In this document: in pieces, positions 1-8,023 of the stretch
Numbering within the stretch: the first letter of the stretch is position 1
How the letters are laid out: every line of letters starts with the position of its first letter
NCBI RefSeq assembly: GCF_008042275.1
Contig: NZ_RDBK01000022.1
Location: 409,889-452,137 of the forward strand
DNA: 42,249 bases
Reading direction: 5' to 3'
Origin: Streptomyces sp. OR43
GTDB taxonomy: Bacteria; Actinomycetota; Actinomycetes; Streptomycetales; Streptomycetaceae
Program-made: the position numbers and the translations under genes
Notes under the pieces: model-generated
Databases searched by the model: none
The model's input: the letters and a program-made list of their open reading frames with translations, nothing else
Told to the model about the DNA's origin: nothing

Positions 1-12
1 CGCCCCCCAGCA

Positions 13-858
13 GTGAGCGCCTGGCTGCCCGTCTCGCCCTGCACCCCGCCCGGCTGCGCCACCCACGACGGCCCCGGCCGGCACCCGGTCACGGCGACGG
101 CCCTGCTGCTCGCCGGCTGCGCGCTCACCCTCACCGGCGCGCTGTGCACCCCGCTCGCCCTGCTGCTGGGCCGGGCAGCCCGCGAGCGGCTGACCCGGGG
201 ATGGGCGCACGGGGTGGTCCGCGCCTTCGGGATCCGGGTGCGCGTCGTCGGCCGGCCGGACGGCCACCGGGGCGGGCCGGGGGTCCTGGTCGTCGCCAAC
301 CACGTCTCGTGGCTGGACATCCCCCTGGTCGCGACGGTGTGCCCCGGCCGGATGCTGGCCAAGAGCGACATCAGGAACTGGCCGCTGCTCGGGCCGCTGG
401 CCGCGCTCGGCGGCACCCTCTTCGTCGAGCGCGAACGGCTGCGCGCCCTGCCCGCGACCGTCCACGCCCTGGCATCGGCGCTGCGGAGCGGGGCGCGCGT
501 CGTGGTCTTCCCGGAAGGCAGCACCTGGTGCGGCCGCGGGCCGGGCGGCCGGTTCCGGCCCGCGGCCTTCCAGGCGGCGATCGACGCCGGAGCCGCCGTC
601 CAACCGGTGCGCATCCGCTACCTCGGCACGCCCGAGGGGCGCCGGGCCCCGGCGGGAGCCGCCGCTTTCGTGGGGGACGATCCGCTGGCCGCCTCCCTGT
701 GGCGGGTGGTGCGGGCGGCCGGGCTGACCGCCGAGATCCACGTCCTGCCGCCGATCCCGGCGGGCCGCGTCCACGGCCGCCGCGCACTGGCCGGGCTGGC
801 TCAGTCCACGGTGGCCAGCGACAGCGCGAACCTGCCTGCCGCATCGGTCCACCACTGA
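13..858 (+). CDS. PlsC-family lysophospholipid acyltransferase
   Basis: This 281-residue protein belongs to the 1-acyl-sn-glycerol-3-phosphate acyltransferase family, which transfers an acyl group to a lysolipid at the membrane. The sequence shows a hydrophobic segment near residues 27-50, then the catalytic HX4D motif (NHVSWLD) near residue 96 and a second substrate-binding motif (PEGST) near residue 165. The GTG start overlaps a TGA at 14-16 that could end an upstream gene lying outside the window (read as ...APQQ stop), which suggests translational coupling. In Streptomyces such genes often sit beside a GNAT gene for ornithine-lipid synthesis, but that partner cannot be seen here. The last 58 bases overlap the end of egtD on the opposite strand, so the final ~19 residues are antisense to egtD. 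The family is secure; the substrate is not. Confidence 0.85.
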   Translation: MSAWLPVSPCTPPGCATHDGPGRHPVTATALLLAGCALTLTGALCTPLALLLGRAARERLTRGWAHGVVRAFGIRVRVVGRPDGHRGGPGVLVVANHVSWLDIPLVATVCPGRMLAKSDIRNWPLLGPLAALGGTLFVERERLRALPATVHALASALRSGARVVVFPEGSTWCGRGPGGRFRPAAFQAAIDAGAAVQPVRIRYLGTPEGRRAPAGAAAFVGDDPLAASLWRVVRAAGLTAEIHVLPPIPAGRVHGRRALAGLAQSTVASDSANLPAASVHH

Positions 859-1763
859 CTCAGCCGAAGGTCCGCAGCGGCGAGTTCCTCGCGCACCCCG
901 TCCTTGCGGAACTTCGCCGACACCTCCGTCCGCATCTCCTCACCGTCCTCGAACGGCACCAGCAGATCCAGTTCCGGGATCTTCACCGTGAGCGCCCGGC
1001 GGGCCCGCAACCGCATCTCGATCCACTCCTCCCGCGGGTTCCACCGGGCGACGTGCTCGAAGTCGTCCGGCGCGAAGTCCGCACCCAGCTCCCGGTCGAC
1101 GACCGACAGGACGTTCCGGTTGAAGGCGGCCGTCACCCCGGCCGCGTCGTCGTACGCCGCGACCAGCACCTTCTCCTCCTTCACCAGATCCGTCCCCAGC
1201 AGCAACGTGTCACCGGGGGACAGCATCGACCGCACCGACGACAGGAACGCGGCCCGCTCGGCGGGCAGCAGATTGCCGATGGTGCCGCCGAGGAAGGCCA
1301 CCAGCCGGGGGCCCGGAGTGTCCGGCAGGGACAGTTCCGCGGTGAAGTCGGCGATCAGCGCGTGCACCGACAGTTCCGGACGCTCCTTGAGGAGAACGTC
1401 CGCCGCACCGCGCAGCGCGCTCTCGCTCACGTCGACCGGAACGTAACTGTGCAGGCCCGCGAGCGCGTCCAGCAGGTGCCTCGTCTTCTCGGAGGAACCC
1501 GATCCCAGCTCCACGAGCGTCCGGGCACCGGAGGCGGCCGCGATCTCGGCCGCCCGGTCGATCAGGATCTCCCGCTCCGCGCGCGTCGGGTAGTACTCGG
1601 GCAGCCGGGTGATCTCCTCGAACAGCTCACTGCCGCGGGCGTCGTAGAACCACTTCGGCGGCAGCGTCTTCGGTTGCCGGGTCAGACCGTGCAGCACATC
1701 GGCGCGCAGCGCCGCGTCCGTCGCGTCCACCGGCAGGGTACGGGTCAGCAGAAAGGGACTCAC
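801..1763 (-). CDS. egtD: L-histidine N-alpha-methyltransferase EgtD
   Basis: EgtD trimethylates histidine with three S-adenosylmethionine molecules to give hercynine, the first committed ergothioneine intermediate. The 320-residue length matches the family. The SAM-binding motif is visible as LVELGSGSSEKTRHLL near residue 78. The GTG start at 1763 is preferred because it overlaps the egtC stop as GTGA and gives the family-typical start VSPFLLTRTLP. The longer reading upstream is only egtC in another frame. It is the last gene of the egtABCD operon and converges on the acyltransferase gene with a 58-base overlap at the 3' ends. Confidence 0.95.
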   Translation of the reverse strand: MSPFLLTRTLPVDATDAALRADVLHGLTRQPKTLPPKWFYDARGSELFEEITRLPEYYPTRAEREILIDRAAEIAAASGARTLVELGSGSSEKTRHLLDALAGLHSYVPVDVSESALRGAADVLLKERPELSVHALIADFTAELSLPDTPGPRLVAFLGGTIGNLLPAERAAFLSSVRSMLSPGDTLLLGTDLVKEEKVLVAAYDDAAGVTAAFNRNVLSVVDRELGADFAPDDFEHVARWNPREEWIEMRLRARRALTVKIPELDLLVPFEDGEEMRTEVSAKFRKDGVREELAAADLRLSQWWTDAAGRFALSLATVD

Positions 1764-2515
1764 TGGGTGGGCTCCTTGAGCGTGGTCAGCAGGACTTCGG
1801 CGCGGGTCGCGGTCAGCAGTGTGCGGTCGGGGGCCTCCTGCCAGCGCGGATCGTCGTCGTACGGCTCCGAGGCGACGACCGCGTGCCCGCCGGGCTCGGC
1901 CAGGTACCAGAGGGTGTCGCCCCACGCGGTCGCCACGATGGTGCGGCCGTCGGTGAGCAGCAGGTTGAGCCGGGATCCGGGGGCCGCCCCGGCGACCTCC
2001 ACCACGGTGGCGGCGACCGCCTCCGGGAGCGTGTCGCCGGCCGTCAGGCGGTGCTGTATCAGGGCCCAGACCAGCGCGGAGTCACAGCGGGCGGTGAGGC
2101 GGAGCAACTCGGCCGGGGGCAGCGCCGCCGCCAGCGGTGCCACGGATCCGGGCCAGCCCTTCAGCGCGCCGTTGTGGCTGAACAGCACCCCGCCGCCGCG
2201 GAACGGCGCGGCCGCCGCCTCGCCGTCCGGGTCCGCCGCGGTGGCGTCCCGGACCGCGGCGAGCAGGGCTCCGCTGCGCACCACCCGGGCCAGATCGGCG
2301 AACGTCTGGTCGCCCCAGACGGGTCCCTGGCGGCGGTAACGTCCCGGCTCCGGGTCCCCGTCCGCGTACCAGCCGACACCGAAACCGTCCGCGTTGACGG
2401 TTCCGTACCGCTGCCGGCGCGGCTCCCAGGACTGCCGTACCAGCGAGTGCGCCGGCTGGGTCAGCACGGCACCCAGGGCTATCGGCGGGCCCACGTAGGC
2501 AATATGACGGCACAT
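1760..2515 (-). CDS. egtC: Ergothioneine amidohydrolase EgtC
   Basis: EgtC removes the gamma-glutamyl group from gamma-glutamyl-hercynylcysteine sulfoxide. It is a class II glutamine-amidotransferase-like Ntn hydrolase: the residue after the initiator Met is the nucleophilic Cys (MCRHIAYVG), and the typical FSHNGALKGWP segment follows at about residue 95-105. The protein is 251 residues. The ATG at 2515 shares one base with the egtB stop (TGATG), and the stop overlaps egtD as GTGA, so the gene is translationally coupled on both sides. A longer in-frame reading to 2731 only covers egtB in another frame. Confidence 0.95.
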   Translation of the reverse strand: MCRHIAYVGPPIALGAVLTQPAHSLVRQSWEPRRQRYGTVNADGFGVGWYADGDPEPGRYRRQGPVWGDQTFADLARVVRSGALLAAVRDATAADPDGEAAAAPFRGGGVLFSHNGALKGWPGSVAPLAAALPPAELLRLTARCDSALVWALIQHRLTAGDTLPEAVAATVVEVAGAAPGSRLNLLLTDGRTIVATAWGDTLWYLAEPGGHAVVASEPYDDDPRWQEAPDRTLLTATRAEVLLTTLKEPTQ

Positions 2516-3864
2516 CAGAGATCCCTGGCGGTACGGAATCCGGAGAAGATCTGGCGCCGCACCGGAAGGTCCCAGTTGCGGAAGGTCCCCCGGCACGCCA
2601 CCGCGTCCACCGCGAACGAGCCACCGCGCAGCACCTTGTGCTCCGGGCCGAAGAACACCTCCGAGTACTCGCGGTACGGGAACGGCGCGAAGCCCGGATA
2701 CGGGAGGAAGTCGCTCGACGTCCACTCCCACACATCGCCGATCAGCTGTCCCGCGCCCGAAGGCGCTCGCCCGGCCGGGTACGCCCCCGCCGGTGCGGGA
2801 CGCAGATGGCGCTGCCCGAGGTTGGCGCGCTCCGGTGCCGGGTCATCGTCGCCCCATGGATAGCGGCGGGAGCGCCCGGAAGCGGGGTCGTGGCGGGCCG
2901 CCTTCTCCCACTCCGCCTCGGTGGGCAGTCTGCGGCCGGCCCAGCGGGCGTACGCGTCCGCCTCGTACCAGCTGACGTGCAGCACCGGCTCGTCCGCCGG
3001 GACCGGCTCGGTCACGCCGAAGCGGCGGCGCAGCCACTGCCCGGCGTCCCGGTGCCAGAACAGCGGGGCCGTCAGCTCGTGCTCACGCACCATCGCCCAG
3101 CCCTCGGGCTGCCACCACCGCCGCTGTGTGTAACCGCCGTCCTCGATGAACGCCCGGTAGGCGCCGCAGGTCACCGGTGCGGTGTCGATGAAGAATCCGG
3201 GCACCTCACGCCGGTGCGCGGGCCGTTCGTTGTCGAGTGCCCATGGCTCGGTGGACGTGCCCATGGTGAACGGGCCGCCGGGGACCAGGACTTCCGGAGC
3301 CAAGGCGGCCGCGCCGGCCGCCCGCGGCGGTTCCGGGGCGGTCAGTACGGCGGGGCCCGAGCGAAGCTGATGCGTGATCAGCATGGTCTCGTCGTGCTGC
3401 TGTTCGTGCTGGGCGATCATCCCGAAGACGAAACCGGACCGCACCAGCGGCCGGTCGCCCAAGGGCGTCGACTCCAGGACGTCCAGGGCCCGGCCGCGTA
3501 CCTCCGAGGCGTAGGAGCGGGCCTCGGCGGGCGCCAGCAGCGGCAGGGAGGGCCGGGTGGCCCGGGGGTGCTCGAACGCGTCGTAGAGACCGTCGATCTC
3601 GGGGCGCATGGCCTCGCGGCCCGCGACGCCGCGCAGTAGCCACAGTTCTTCCTGGTTGCCGATGTGCGCCAGGTCCCAGACCAGGGGAGACATCAACGGG
3701 GAGTGCTGCGCGGTGAGTTCGTGGTCGTCCACGCTGTCGGTCAGGATCCCGGTCCGCTCGCGGGCGGCGAGCAGCGCGGCCAGCGCGCGCTCCCGGAGCG
3801 CCTCGGGATCCTGACCGGCCGGGCCCTGCGGGCCGTACGGCGAGGGTGCGGGGGAATCGGTCAT
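2515..3864 (-). CDS. egtB: Ergothioneine sulfoxide synthase EgtB
   Basis: EgtB is a mononuclear non-haem iron enzyme that joins hercynine to gamma-glutamylcysteine with O2, forming the C-S bond and sulfoxide. The N-terminal DinB-like domain carries the expected iron ligands: His67 in DLAHIGNQEE, and His153 and His157 in the HX3HXE motif HEQQHDE. The C-terminal half is an FGE-sulfatase-like fold ending in the usual SGFRTARDL. The length of 449 residues is standard. The ATG at 3864 overlaps the egtA stop by four bases (ATGA), which fixes this start over a longer reading to 3942. Confidence 0.96.
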   Translation of the reverse strand: MTDSPAPSPYGPQGPAGQDPEALRERALAALLAARERTGILTDSVDDHELTAQHSPLMSPLVWDLAHIGNQEELWLLRGVAGREAMRPEIDGLYDAFEHPRATRPSLPLLAPAEARSYASEVRGRALDVLESTPLGDRPLVRSGFVFGMIAQHEQQHDETMLITHQLRSGPAVLTAPEPPRAAGAAALAPEVLVPGGPFTMGTSTEPWALDNERPAHRREVPGFFIDTAPVTCGAYRAFIEDGGYTQRRWWQPEGWAMVREHELTAPLFWHRDAGQWLRRRFGVTEPVPADEPVLHVSWYEADAYARWAGRRLPTEAEWEKAARHDPASGRSRRYPWGDDDPAPERANLGQRHLRPAPAGAYPAGRAPSGAGQLIGDVWEWTSSDFLPYPGFAPFPYREYSEVFFGPEHKVLRGGSFAVDAVACRGTFRNWDLPVRRQIFSGFRTARDL

Positions 3865-5177
3865 GAGAGGGTCCCCTTCGGGTGGACCGGACCGAGGTGC
3901 CGGTCCGTGGTGAGCAGGTCCCGCAGGTCGTCGGCGGGACATCGGCCCCGGGCGACATAGCGGTCCCGGAAGGCGGCCACCGCCTCCAGTACCGGCTCCG
4001 TCGCTCCCCTGCGCGGCAGCGCCTCCAGCGCGAGGTCGAAGCAGGTGACCGCCGCCGCCCGCAGCTCCGGATCGCTCAGCCCGTCGCGGGCGGCTCCGGC
4101 CCAGAGCGGATTGCGCGGCGCGGCCAGCGGGCCCGCCGTCTCGGACAGGGGTTTGACGGTGCGGTACACGGTCTCGGCGGCCTCCGGGTCGTCGAACAGG
4201 GCCGTGGTGACGGCGAGCGGGACGAGCCAGCCGTCGTCGCCGGGCTGCGCGTCGATCATGCGCAGCTCCAGATGTCCGCGCGGCCGTACCGGCGGGAAGA
4301 GCGTGGTGATGTGGTAGTCGAGATCGGCCCGGACGGGACGGCGCGGTTCCCCGCGACGGATCCAGTCACGGAAGGTGAGCCCCTCGGGTACGGCCCAGGG
4401 CCCCGCGTCGCTCCTGATGCACAGCACGGGCGTGTCGAGCACATGGGCCGCCCAGGCGTCCCGGGGCGGCAACTGCCCGGCCGGGGCCAGGGTGCGCAGC
4501 GGATCGAGGTCGGCCCACAGCGACTGGCGCGCCGAGCGCCACGGCGCGGGCTTCCCCAGCCGGAACGGCGAGTTGGCGAACGCGGCTACCAGGACCGCGC
4601 CCAGCAGATGGGACAGCTGCCAGCGCCGCCCGTATCCGAGCGGTCCCGGCTCCTCCTCTCCGGCGTCCAGACAGACCTGGACAGAAGCGGTCGTGCACAT
4701 CATGGCGCGGCCCGCGGGGCCCGACCGGTCGAGTGCGATCTCCATGGCGTCGTAGCGCGGCTGGTGCAGCAGCCGGCGCGGCGGATGCCAGGGGTCGACG
4801 CCGAACCCGGCCGGAGCGAGGCCCAGCCGGCCCAGCGTGTCGCGCACGGCGACAAGATCGGCGGCCGTGTCGTTGACGCAGGCCATGAGCGAGTCGGCGG
4901 GGCGCGAGCTGAGCTCCAGCTGGCCGCCGGGTTCGAACGTGAGCGCCGCGTTCAGGGGCAGCGCCCCGACGGCCTTCGCGGCCGCGTCGAGACGGTGGTG
5001 CGCGACAGGCACGTGAGGCCGGTCACGATCGTGGAGGAGCCACTCGAGCTCGACCCCCACGATGCGGGGCGGTCCTGTCTTGAAGCAGATACAGCGCAGT
5101 AAATCCTCCGCCTCGCCCTCGCCGATGGGCGTGGCCTGTCCGGGCGGACCGTGTGCGCCAGGTGTGTCGGTTGACAT
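3861..5177 (-). CDS. egtA: Glutamate-cysteine ligase EgtA
   Basis: EgtA ligates glutamate and cysteine with ATP to make gamma-glutamylcysteine, the sulfur donor that EgtB uses in actinomycetes. The 438-residue protein has the family's early GVELEWLL motif near residue 40 and the GGQLELSS segment typical of GCS2-like ligases. The start at 5177 is supported by an AGGAGG ribosome-binding site about six bases upstream. It is the first gene of egtABCD. The 147-base gap to the divergent glycohydrolase gene must hold the operon promoter, but no convincing -10/-35 pair was found. No egtE lyase gene lies in the window, as is common in Streptomyces. Confidence 0.93.
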   Translation of the reverse strand: MSTDTPGAHGPPGQATPIGEGEAEDLLRCICFKTGPPRIVGVELEWLLHDRDRPHVPVAHHRLDAAAKAVGALPLNAALTFEPGGQLELSSRPADSLMACVNDTAADLVAVRDTLGRLGLAPAGFGVDPWHPPRRLLHQPRYDAMEIALDRSGPAGRAMMCTTASVQVCLDAGEEEPGPLGYGRRWQLSHLLGAVLVAAFANSPFRLGKPAPWRSARQSLWADLDPLRTLAPAGQLPPRDAWAAHVLDTPVLCIRSDAGPWAVPEGLTFRDWIRRGEPRRPVRADLDYHITTLFPPVRPRGHLELRMIDAQPGDDGWLVPLAVTTALFDDPEAAETVYRTVKPLSETAGPLAAPRNPLWAGAARDGLSDPELRAAAVTCFDLALEALPRRGATEPVLEAVAAFRDRYVARGRCPADDLRDLLTTDRHLGPVHPKGTLS

Positions 5178-5324
5178 GCCGGGCCTCCTGTTCCGGTGCG
5201 ACCGTCCTACCCAAACCCCTGCCGGGAGTTCGCACAAGGGTGCCCCCGTGCGACGGAAATTCACTTGCGTCCATGCCGTGGGGCCGTTGACGATGCCCCG
5301 TATGCACCATAAGGGGGAGGGCCG

Positions 5325-6167
5325 GTGAGCGCCCGGCTGCGCGCCATCGCGCGAGAGACCGAGACCATCGTCGAGGCGGGTCACTACCGCACACCACAGG
5401 GCCGCGAGGTCAGCATCGAACGTGCGCTGACCGCCGCCCTCTCGGGTACCGGGCTGTACGGCCCCGAGCCGCCGCACGTCGCGGCACTGGACGTGAACCG
5501 GACCCCGCGCATCGAGGTCACCGGCGAGAGCAGCCTCCAGGCGGCCGCCCGGATGACCGGCGAGGGACCGGGCAGGATCGCCGTCCTGAACTACGCCTCC
5601 GCCCGCAATCCCGGCGGCGGCTATCTCAACGGGGCACAGGCGCAGGAGGAGGCCCTGTGCCGTGGCTCCGCCCTGTACGCGACGCTGCTGCGGGCCCCCG
5701 AGTACTACGCCCACCACCGGGCCGAACGCAGCGCCTTCTACACCGACCGGGTCATCCACTCACCGGGCGTGCCCGTCTTCCGGGACGACCGCGGCCGGCT
5801 GCTGGACACCCCGTACACGGCGGGATTCCTCACCTCGCCCGCCCCCAACGCAGGAGTGATCCGCAGCCGGACCCCGGAACAGGCCCACCTCATCCCCGCC
5901 GCGCTCGCCTCGCGCGCCGAGAGGGTGCTGGAGGTCGCGGCGGTACGGGGCTACCGCAGGCTCGTGCTGGGCGCCTGGGGATGCGGCGTGTTCCGGAACG
6001 ACCCGGCAGAGGTGGCGGGGGCCTTCCGCACGCTGCTCACCGGCGACGGCCGGTTCGCGGGCCACTTCGAGCAGATCGTCTTCGGCATCCTCGACCGCAA
6101 CGCCGATTCGCCCACCCGGGCCGCGTTCGACCGTGCGTTCGTCCCCGAAGGTCAACCCTCAGGCTGA
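5325..6167 (+). CDS. Bacterial-type poly(ADP-ribose) glycohydrolase (TIGR02452 family)
   Basis: The product is a 280-residue macrodomain-fold protein of the microbial PARG type, which hydrolyses ribose-ribose bonds in poly(ADP-ribose). The diagnostic loop is visible as NPGGGYLNGAQAQEEALCR near residues 95-113. It supplies the GGG diphosphate loop and the QEE catalytic glutamates (108-109). The later LVLGAWGCGVFRNDP segment is also typical of the family. The GTG start at 5325 follows a purine-rich GGGGGAGGG stretch. The gene is transcribed away from egtA, and a strong hairpin overlaps its stop codon. A link to the egt operon is not implied by sequence, only by proximity. Confidence 0.88.
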   Translation: MSARLRAIARETETIVEAGHYRTPQGREVSIERALTAALSGTGLYGPEPPHVAALDVNRTPRIEVTGESSLQAAARMTGEGPGRIAVLNYASARNPGGGYLNGAQAQEEALCRGSALYATLLRAPEYYAHHRAERSAFYTDRVIHSPGVPVFRDDRGRLLDTPYTAGFLTSPAPNAGVIRSRTPEQAHLIPAALASRAERVLEVAAVRGYRRLVLGAWGCGVFRNDPAEVAGAFRTLLTGDGRFAGHFEQIVFGILDRNADSPTRAAFDRAFVPEGQPSG

Positions 6168-6194
6168 CGTTGAGCCATAGGGTTCGACGTCAGC
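6163..6194 (+). terminator. Hairpin terminator after the glycohydrolase gene
   Basis: A 14-bp stem (6163-6176 with 6181-6194, two G-T wobbles) closes the tetraloop ATAG and overlaps the stop codon. There is no T-run, as is usual for terminators in high-GC actinomycetes. Confidence 0.65.
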
Positions 6195-6240
6195 GGGCTC
6201 GTCGTGGCTGGACCGTTCGGGTCGGGCGCGCCCGCCACGG

Positions 6241-6278
6241 CCGCACCGATGAGCCACAGCCGCACCGATGAGCCACAG
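6241..6278. repeat. 19-bp perfect tandem duplication
   Basis: CCGCACCGATGAGCCACAG is repeated twice head to tail (6241-6259, 6260-6278), and a third partial CCG follows. The core TGAGCCAYAG also appears once in the neighbouring hairpin at 6171-6180. The repeat lies between the glycohydrolase terminator and the 3' end of the MazF-like gene. Confidence 0.85.
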
Positions 6279-6303
6279 CCGTCACGGGCGCGGAGGCCGC
6301 CGC

Positions 6304-6771
6304 TCAGCGCCAGCCGTAGCGCTCCCGCATCCGCTCGACGACCAGGTCGAACCTGTCCCGGTCCAGGGCGCACGCCTCACGCCGCATGCCGTCCTCGTGT
6401 ACCCGCAGCACCCGGTCCAGGTCGACCCACGACGAACGGCCCGAGCTGTCCCAGGGCCCCGCTCCCAGTGCCACCCACTCCCGGTCCCGGTCGTGCTGCT
6501 TGCTGGACAGCTGCACGGCGAGCAGCGTGCCCGCCGCCTCACGGGCGACGACGAGAACCGGACGGTCCTTGCCGCGCCCGTCGTTCTCCTCGAACGGCAC
6601 CCAGGTCCAGACGATCTCGCCGGGATCGGGGTCGCCGTCGCGGTCGGGGGCGTACGAGGTACGGACCGGACCCACGTCGTGCGGGTCGGCCTGGGAAGTG
6701 GCGGTGGGGCCGGCCTGGCCGGGGAAGGCGGCCGTGCCGTCATTGCTGTCGCTGCGGTGCTGGATGGTCAT
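6304..6771 (-). CDS. MazF/PemK-like growth-inhibitor (toxin-fold) protein
   Basis: The 155-residue product resembles the PemK/MazF family of RNA-cleaving toxins. Recognisable parts are the first strand GEIVWTWVPFEE, the segment KDRPVLVVAREA that follows as in MazF-like barrels, and the later SSWVDLDRVLRV. An N-terminal extension of about 45 polar residues precedes the fold. The ATG at 6771 (MTIQHRSD) is chosen; a GTG two codons earlier is possible. No antitoxin-sized gene lies next to it: the upstream neighbour is a divergent LacI-family regulator and downstream is a terminator. RNase activity is inferred from the family, not shown. Confidence 0.75.
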   Translation of the reverse strand: MTIQHRSDSNDGTAAFPGQAGPTATSQADPHDVGPVRTSYAPDRDGDPDPGEIVWTWVPFEENDGRGKDRPVLVVAREAAGTLLAVQLSSKQHDRDREWVALGAGPWDSSGRSSWVDLDRVLRVHEDGMRREACALDRDRFDLVVERMRERYGWR

Positions 6772-6949
6772 CGCAACACCGTAGGACCCGCACGGTCCCT
6801 CGCGTGGAGCGGGTCCGCCGTACGGGCCGCGGAACACGACCCGTACCCCGTTCCTTCCGGCGCGGTCCGGACCCCGGCCCGAGGCTGACAGCCGGTCAGG
6901 GCCCCGGCGCGTTTCCGTGCCGAACGGGTCTGGAAGACTGCCCGACGCC

Positions 6950-7972
6950 ATGAGTCAGTTAACCGAGCAGCCCGCCGAAGGCCCCGTCCCGACCAGCGCC
7001 GACGTGGCGCGGCTGGCGGGTGTCTCGCGGGCCACCGTGTCGTACGTGCTGAACAACAACACGGCCGTGAGGATCAGCGATCCGACCCGCCGCCGCGTGC
7101 GGGAGGCCGCCACCGAGCTCGGCTACGTCCCGCATGCGGCCGCCCGGAGCCTGCGCGCCGGACACTCGCGCATGGTGCTCCTGCCGACCTCGCACCTTCC
7201 CTCCACGCCGCTGCACCACCGCTTCCTGCACGGGCTGGAATCCGGCCTGCGACGCCTCGACTACACCGTCGTCCAGTACGGCTCCATCGGCCTCGACCCG
7301 GACGACGCCGCCCGCGCCTGGGCGGAACTGCGGCCCGTGGCCGTCATCGCGCCCGGTTCGGTCCCCCTCGCCCCGCGGGGCATCGTCGTCCTGCGGCGCT
7401 CCGGCGCGAAAGCGGTGATCACCCTCGGACCGCAACCGGTTCCCGGCGCCCACGCGCTGATCACCGATCAGCGGGAGGTCGGCGCCAGCGCCGTCCGGCA
7501 TCTGCTGGAGCGCGGCCGGCGCCGGATCGGCGTGGTGATGCCGGCGGAAACCGGTCCCGCCCTGCTCGCAGGCCCCAGACTGGCCGGTGCCCGGCGGGCC
7601 GGCGCGGCCGGCCGGGCCAGGATCGAGGAGCTGCCGCTGCACTACACGGAGGAGTCTGCGGCCGCCCTGGCCGGCCACTGGCGCACACGCGGTCTGGACG
7701 CCGTGTTCGCGTACGACGACGCCTACGCGATGCTGCTGATGCGTGCCTTCCAGGACGCCGGGATCCAGGTGCCCGAGGACACCGCGGTGGTCGGTGCGGA
7801 CGACTCGATGCTCGGCAGGCTGCTGAGGCCCAGGCTCAGCAGCGTACGGATGGAACTGGCCACGGTGCAGCCGCTGGCCGACCTCGTCGACCGGCTGGTG
7901 CGCCACCCCGGGACGGAACCGGAACGGCACGACCTGCTGCGGGCCCGGACGGTCCACCGCGAGTCCAGCTGA
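6950..7972 (+). CDS. LacI-family transcriptional regulator
   Basis: This is a 340-residue repressor-type protein. Residues about 13-35 form the LacI helix-turn-helix (TSADVARLAGVSRATVSYVL), followed by the hinge region and a periplasmic-binding-protein-like effector domain with a typical late segment DTAVVGADDSMLGRLLRPRL. The ATG at 6950 gives the usual short leader before the HTH. The gene is divergent from the MazF-like gene, with 178 bases between the starts where its operator would be expected. No sugar-uptake genes are adjacent, so the ligand cannot be guessed. Confidence 0.9.
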   Translation: MSQLTEQPAEGPVPTSADVARLAGVSRATVSYVLNNNTAVRISDPTRRRVREAATELGYVPHAAARSLRAGHSRMVLLPTSHLPSTPLHHRFLHGLESGLRRLDYTVVQYGSIGLDPDDAARAWAELRPVAVIAPGSVPLAPRGIVVLRRSGAKAVITLGPQPVPGAHALITDQREVGASAVRHLLERGRRRIGVVMPAETGPALLAGPRLAGARRAGAAGRARIEELPLHYTEESAAALAGHWRTRGLDAVFAYDDAYAMLLMRAFQDAGIQVPEDTAVVGADDSMLGRLLRPRLSSVRMELATVQPLADLVDRLVRHPGTEPERHDLLRARTVHRESS

Positions 7973-8023
7973 ACCGGCCTCCAGCGCGGCAACATGCGCG
8001 GCGGACGCCCCTTGCCTAGCGTC

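Noticed and set aside
144..2339. Plus-strand frame of about 730 codons across acyltransferase and egt genes
   Set aside because: It crosses several well-supported genes in wrong frames and strand; Arg/Pro-rich low-complexity translation.
5178..5324. Promoter with TTGACG at 5287 for the glycohydrolase gene
   Set aside because: No -10 element at a suitable distance; the nearest TATGCA is only eight bases away.
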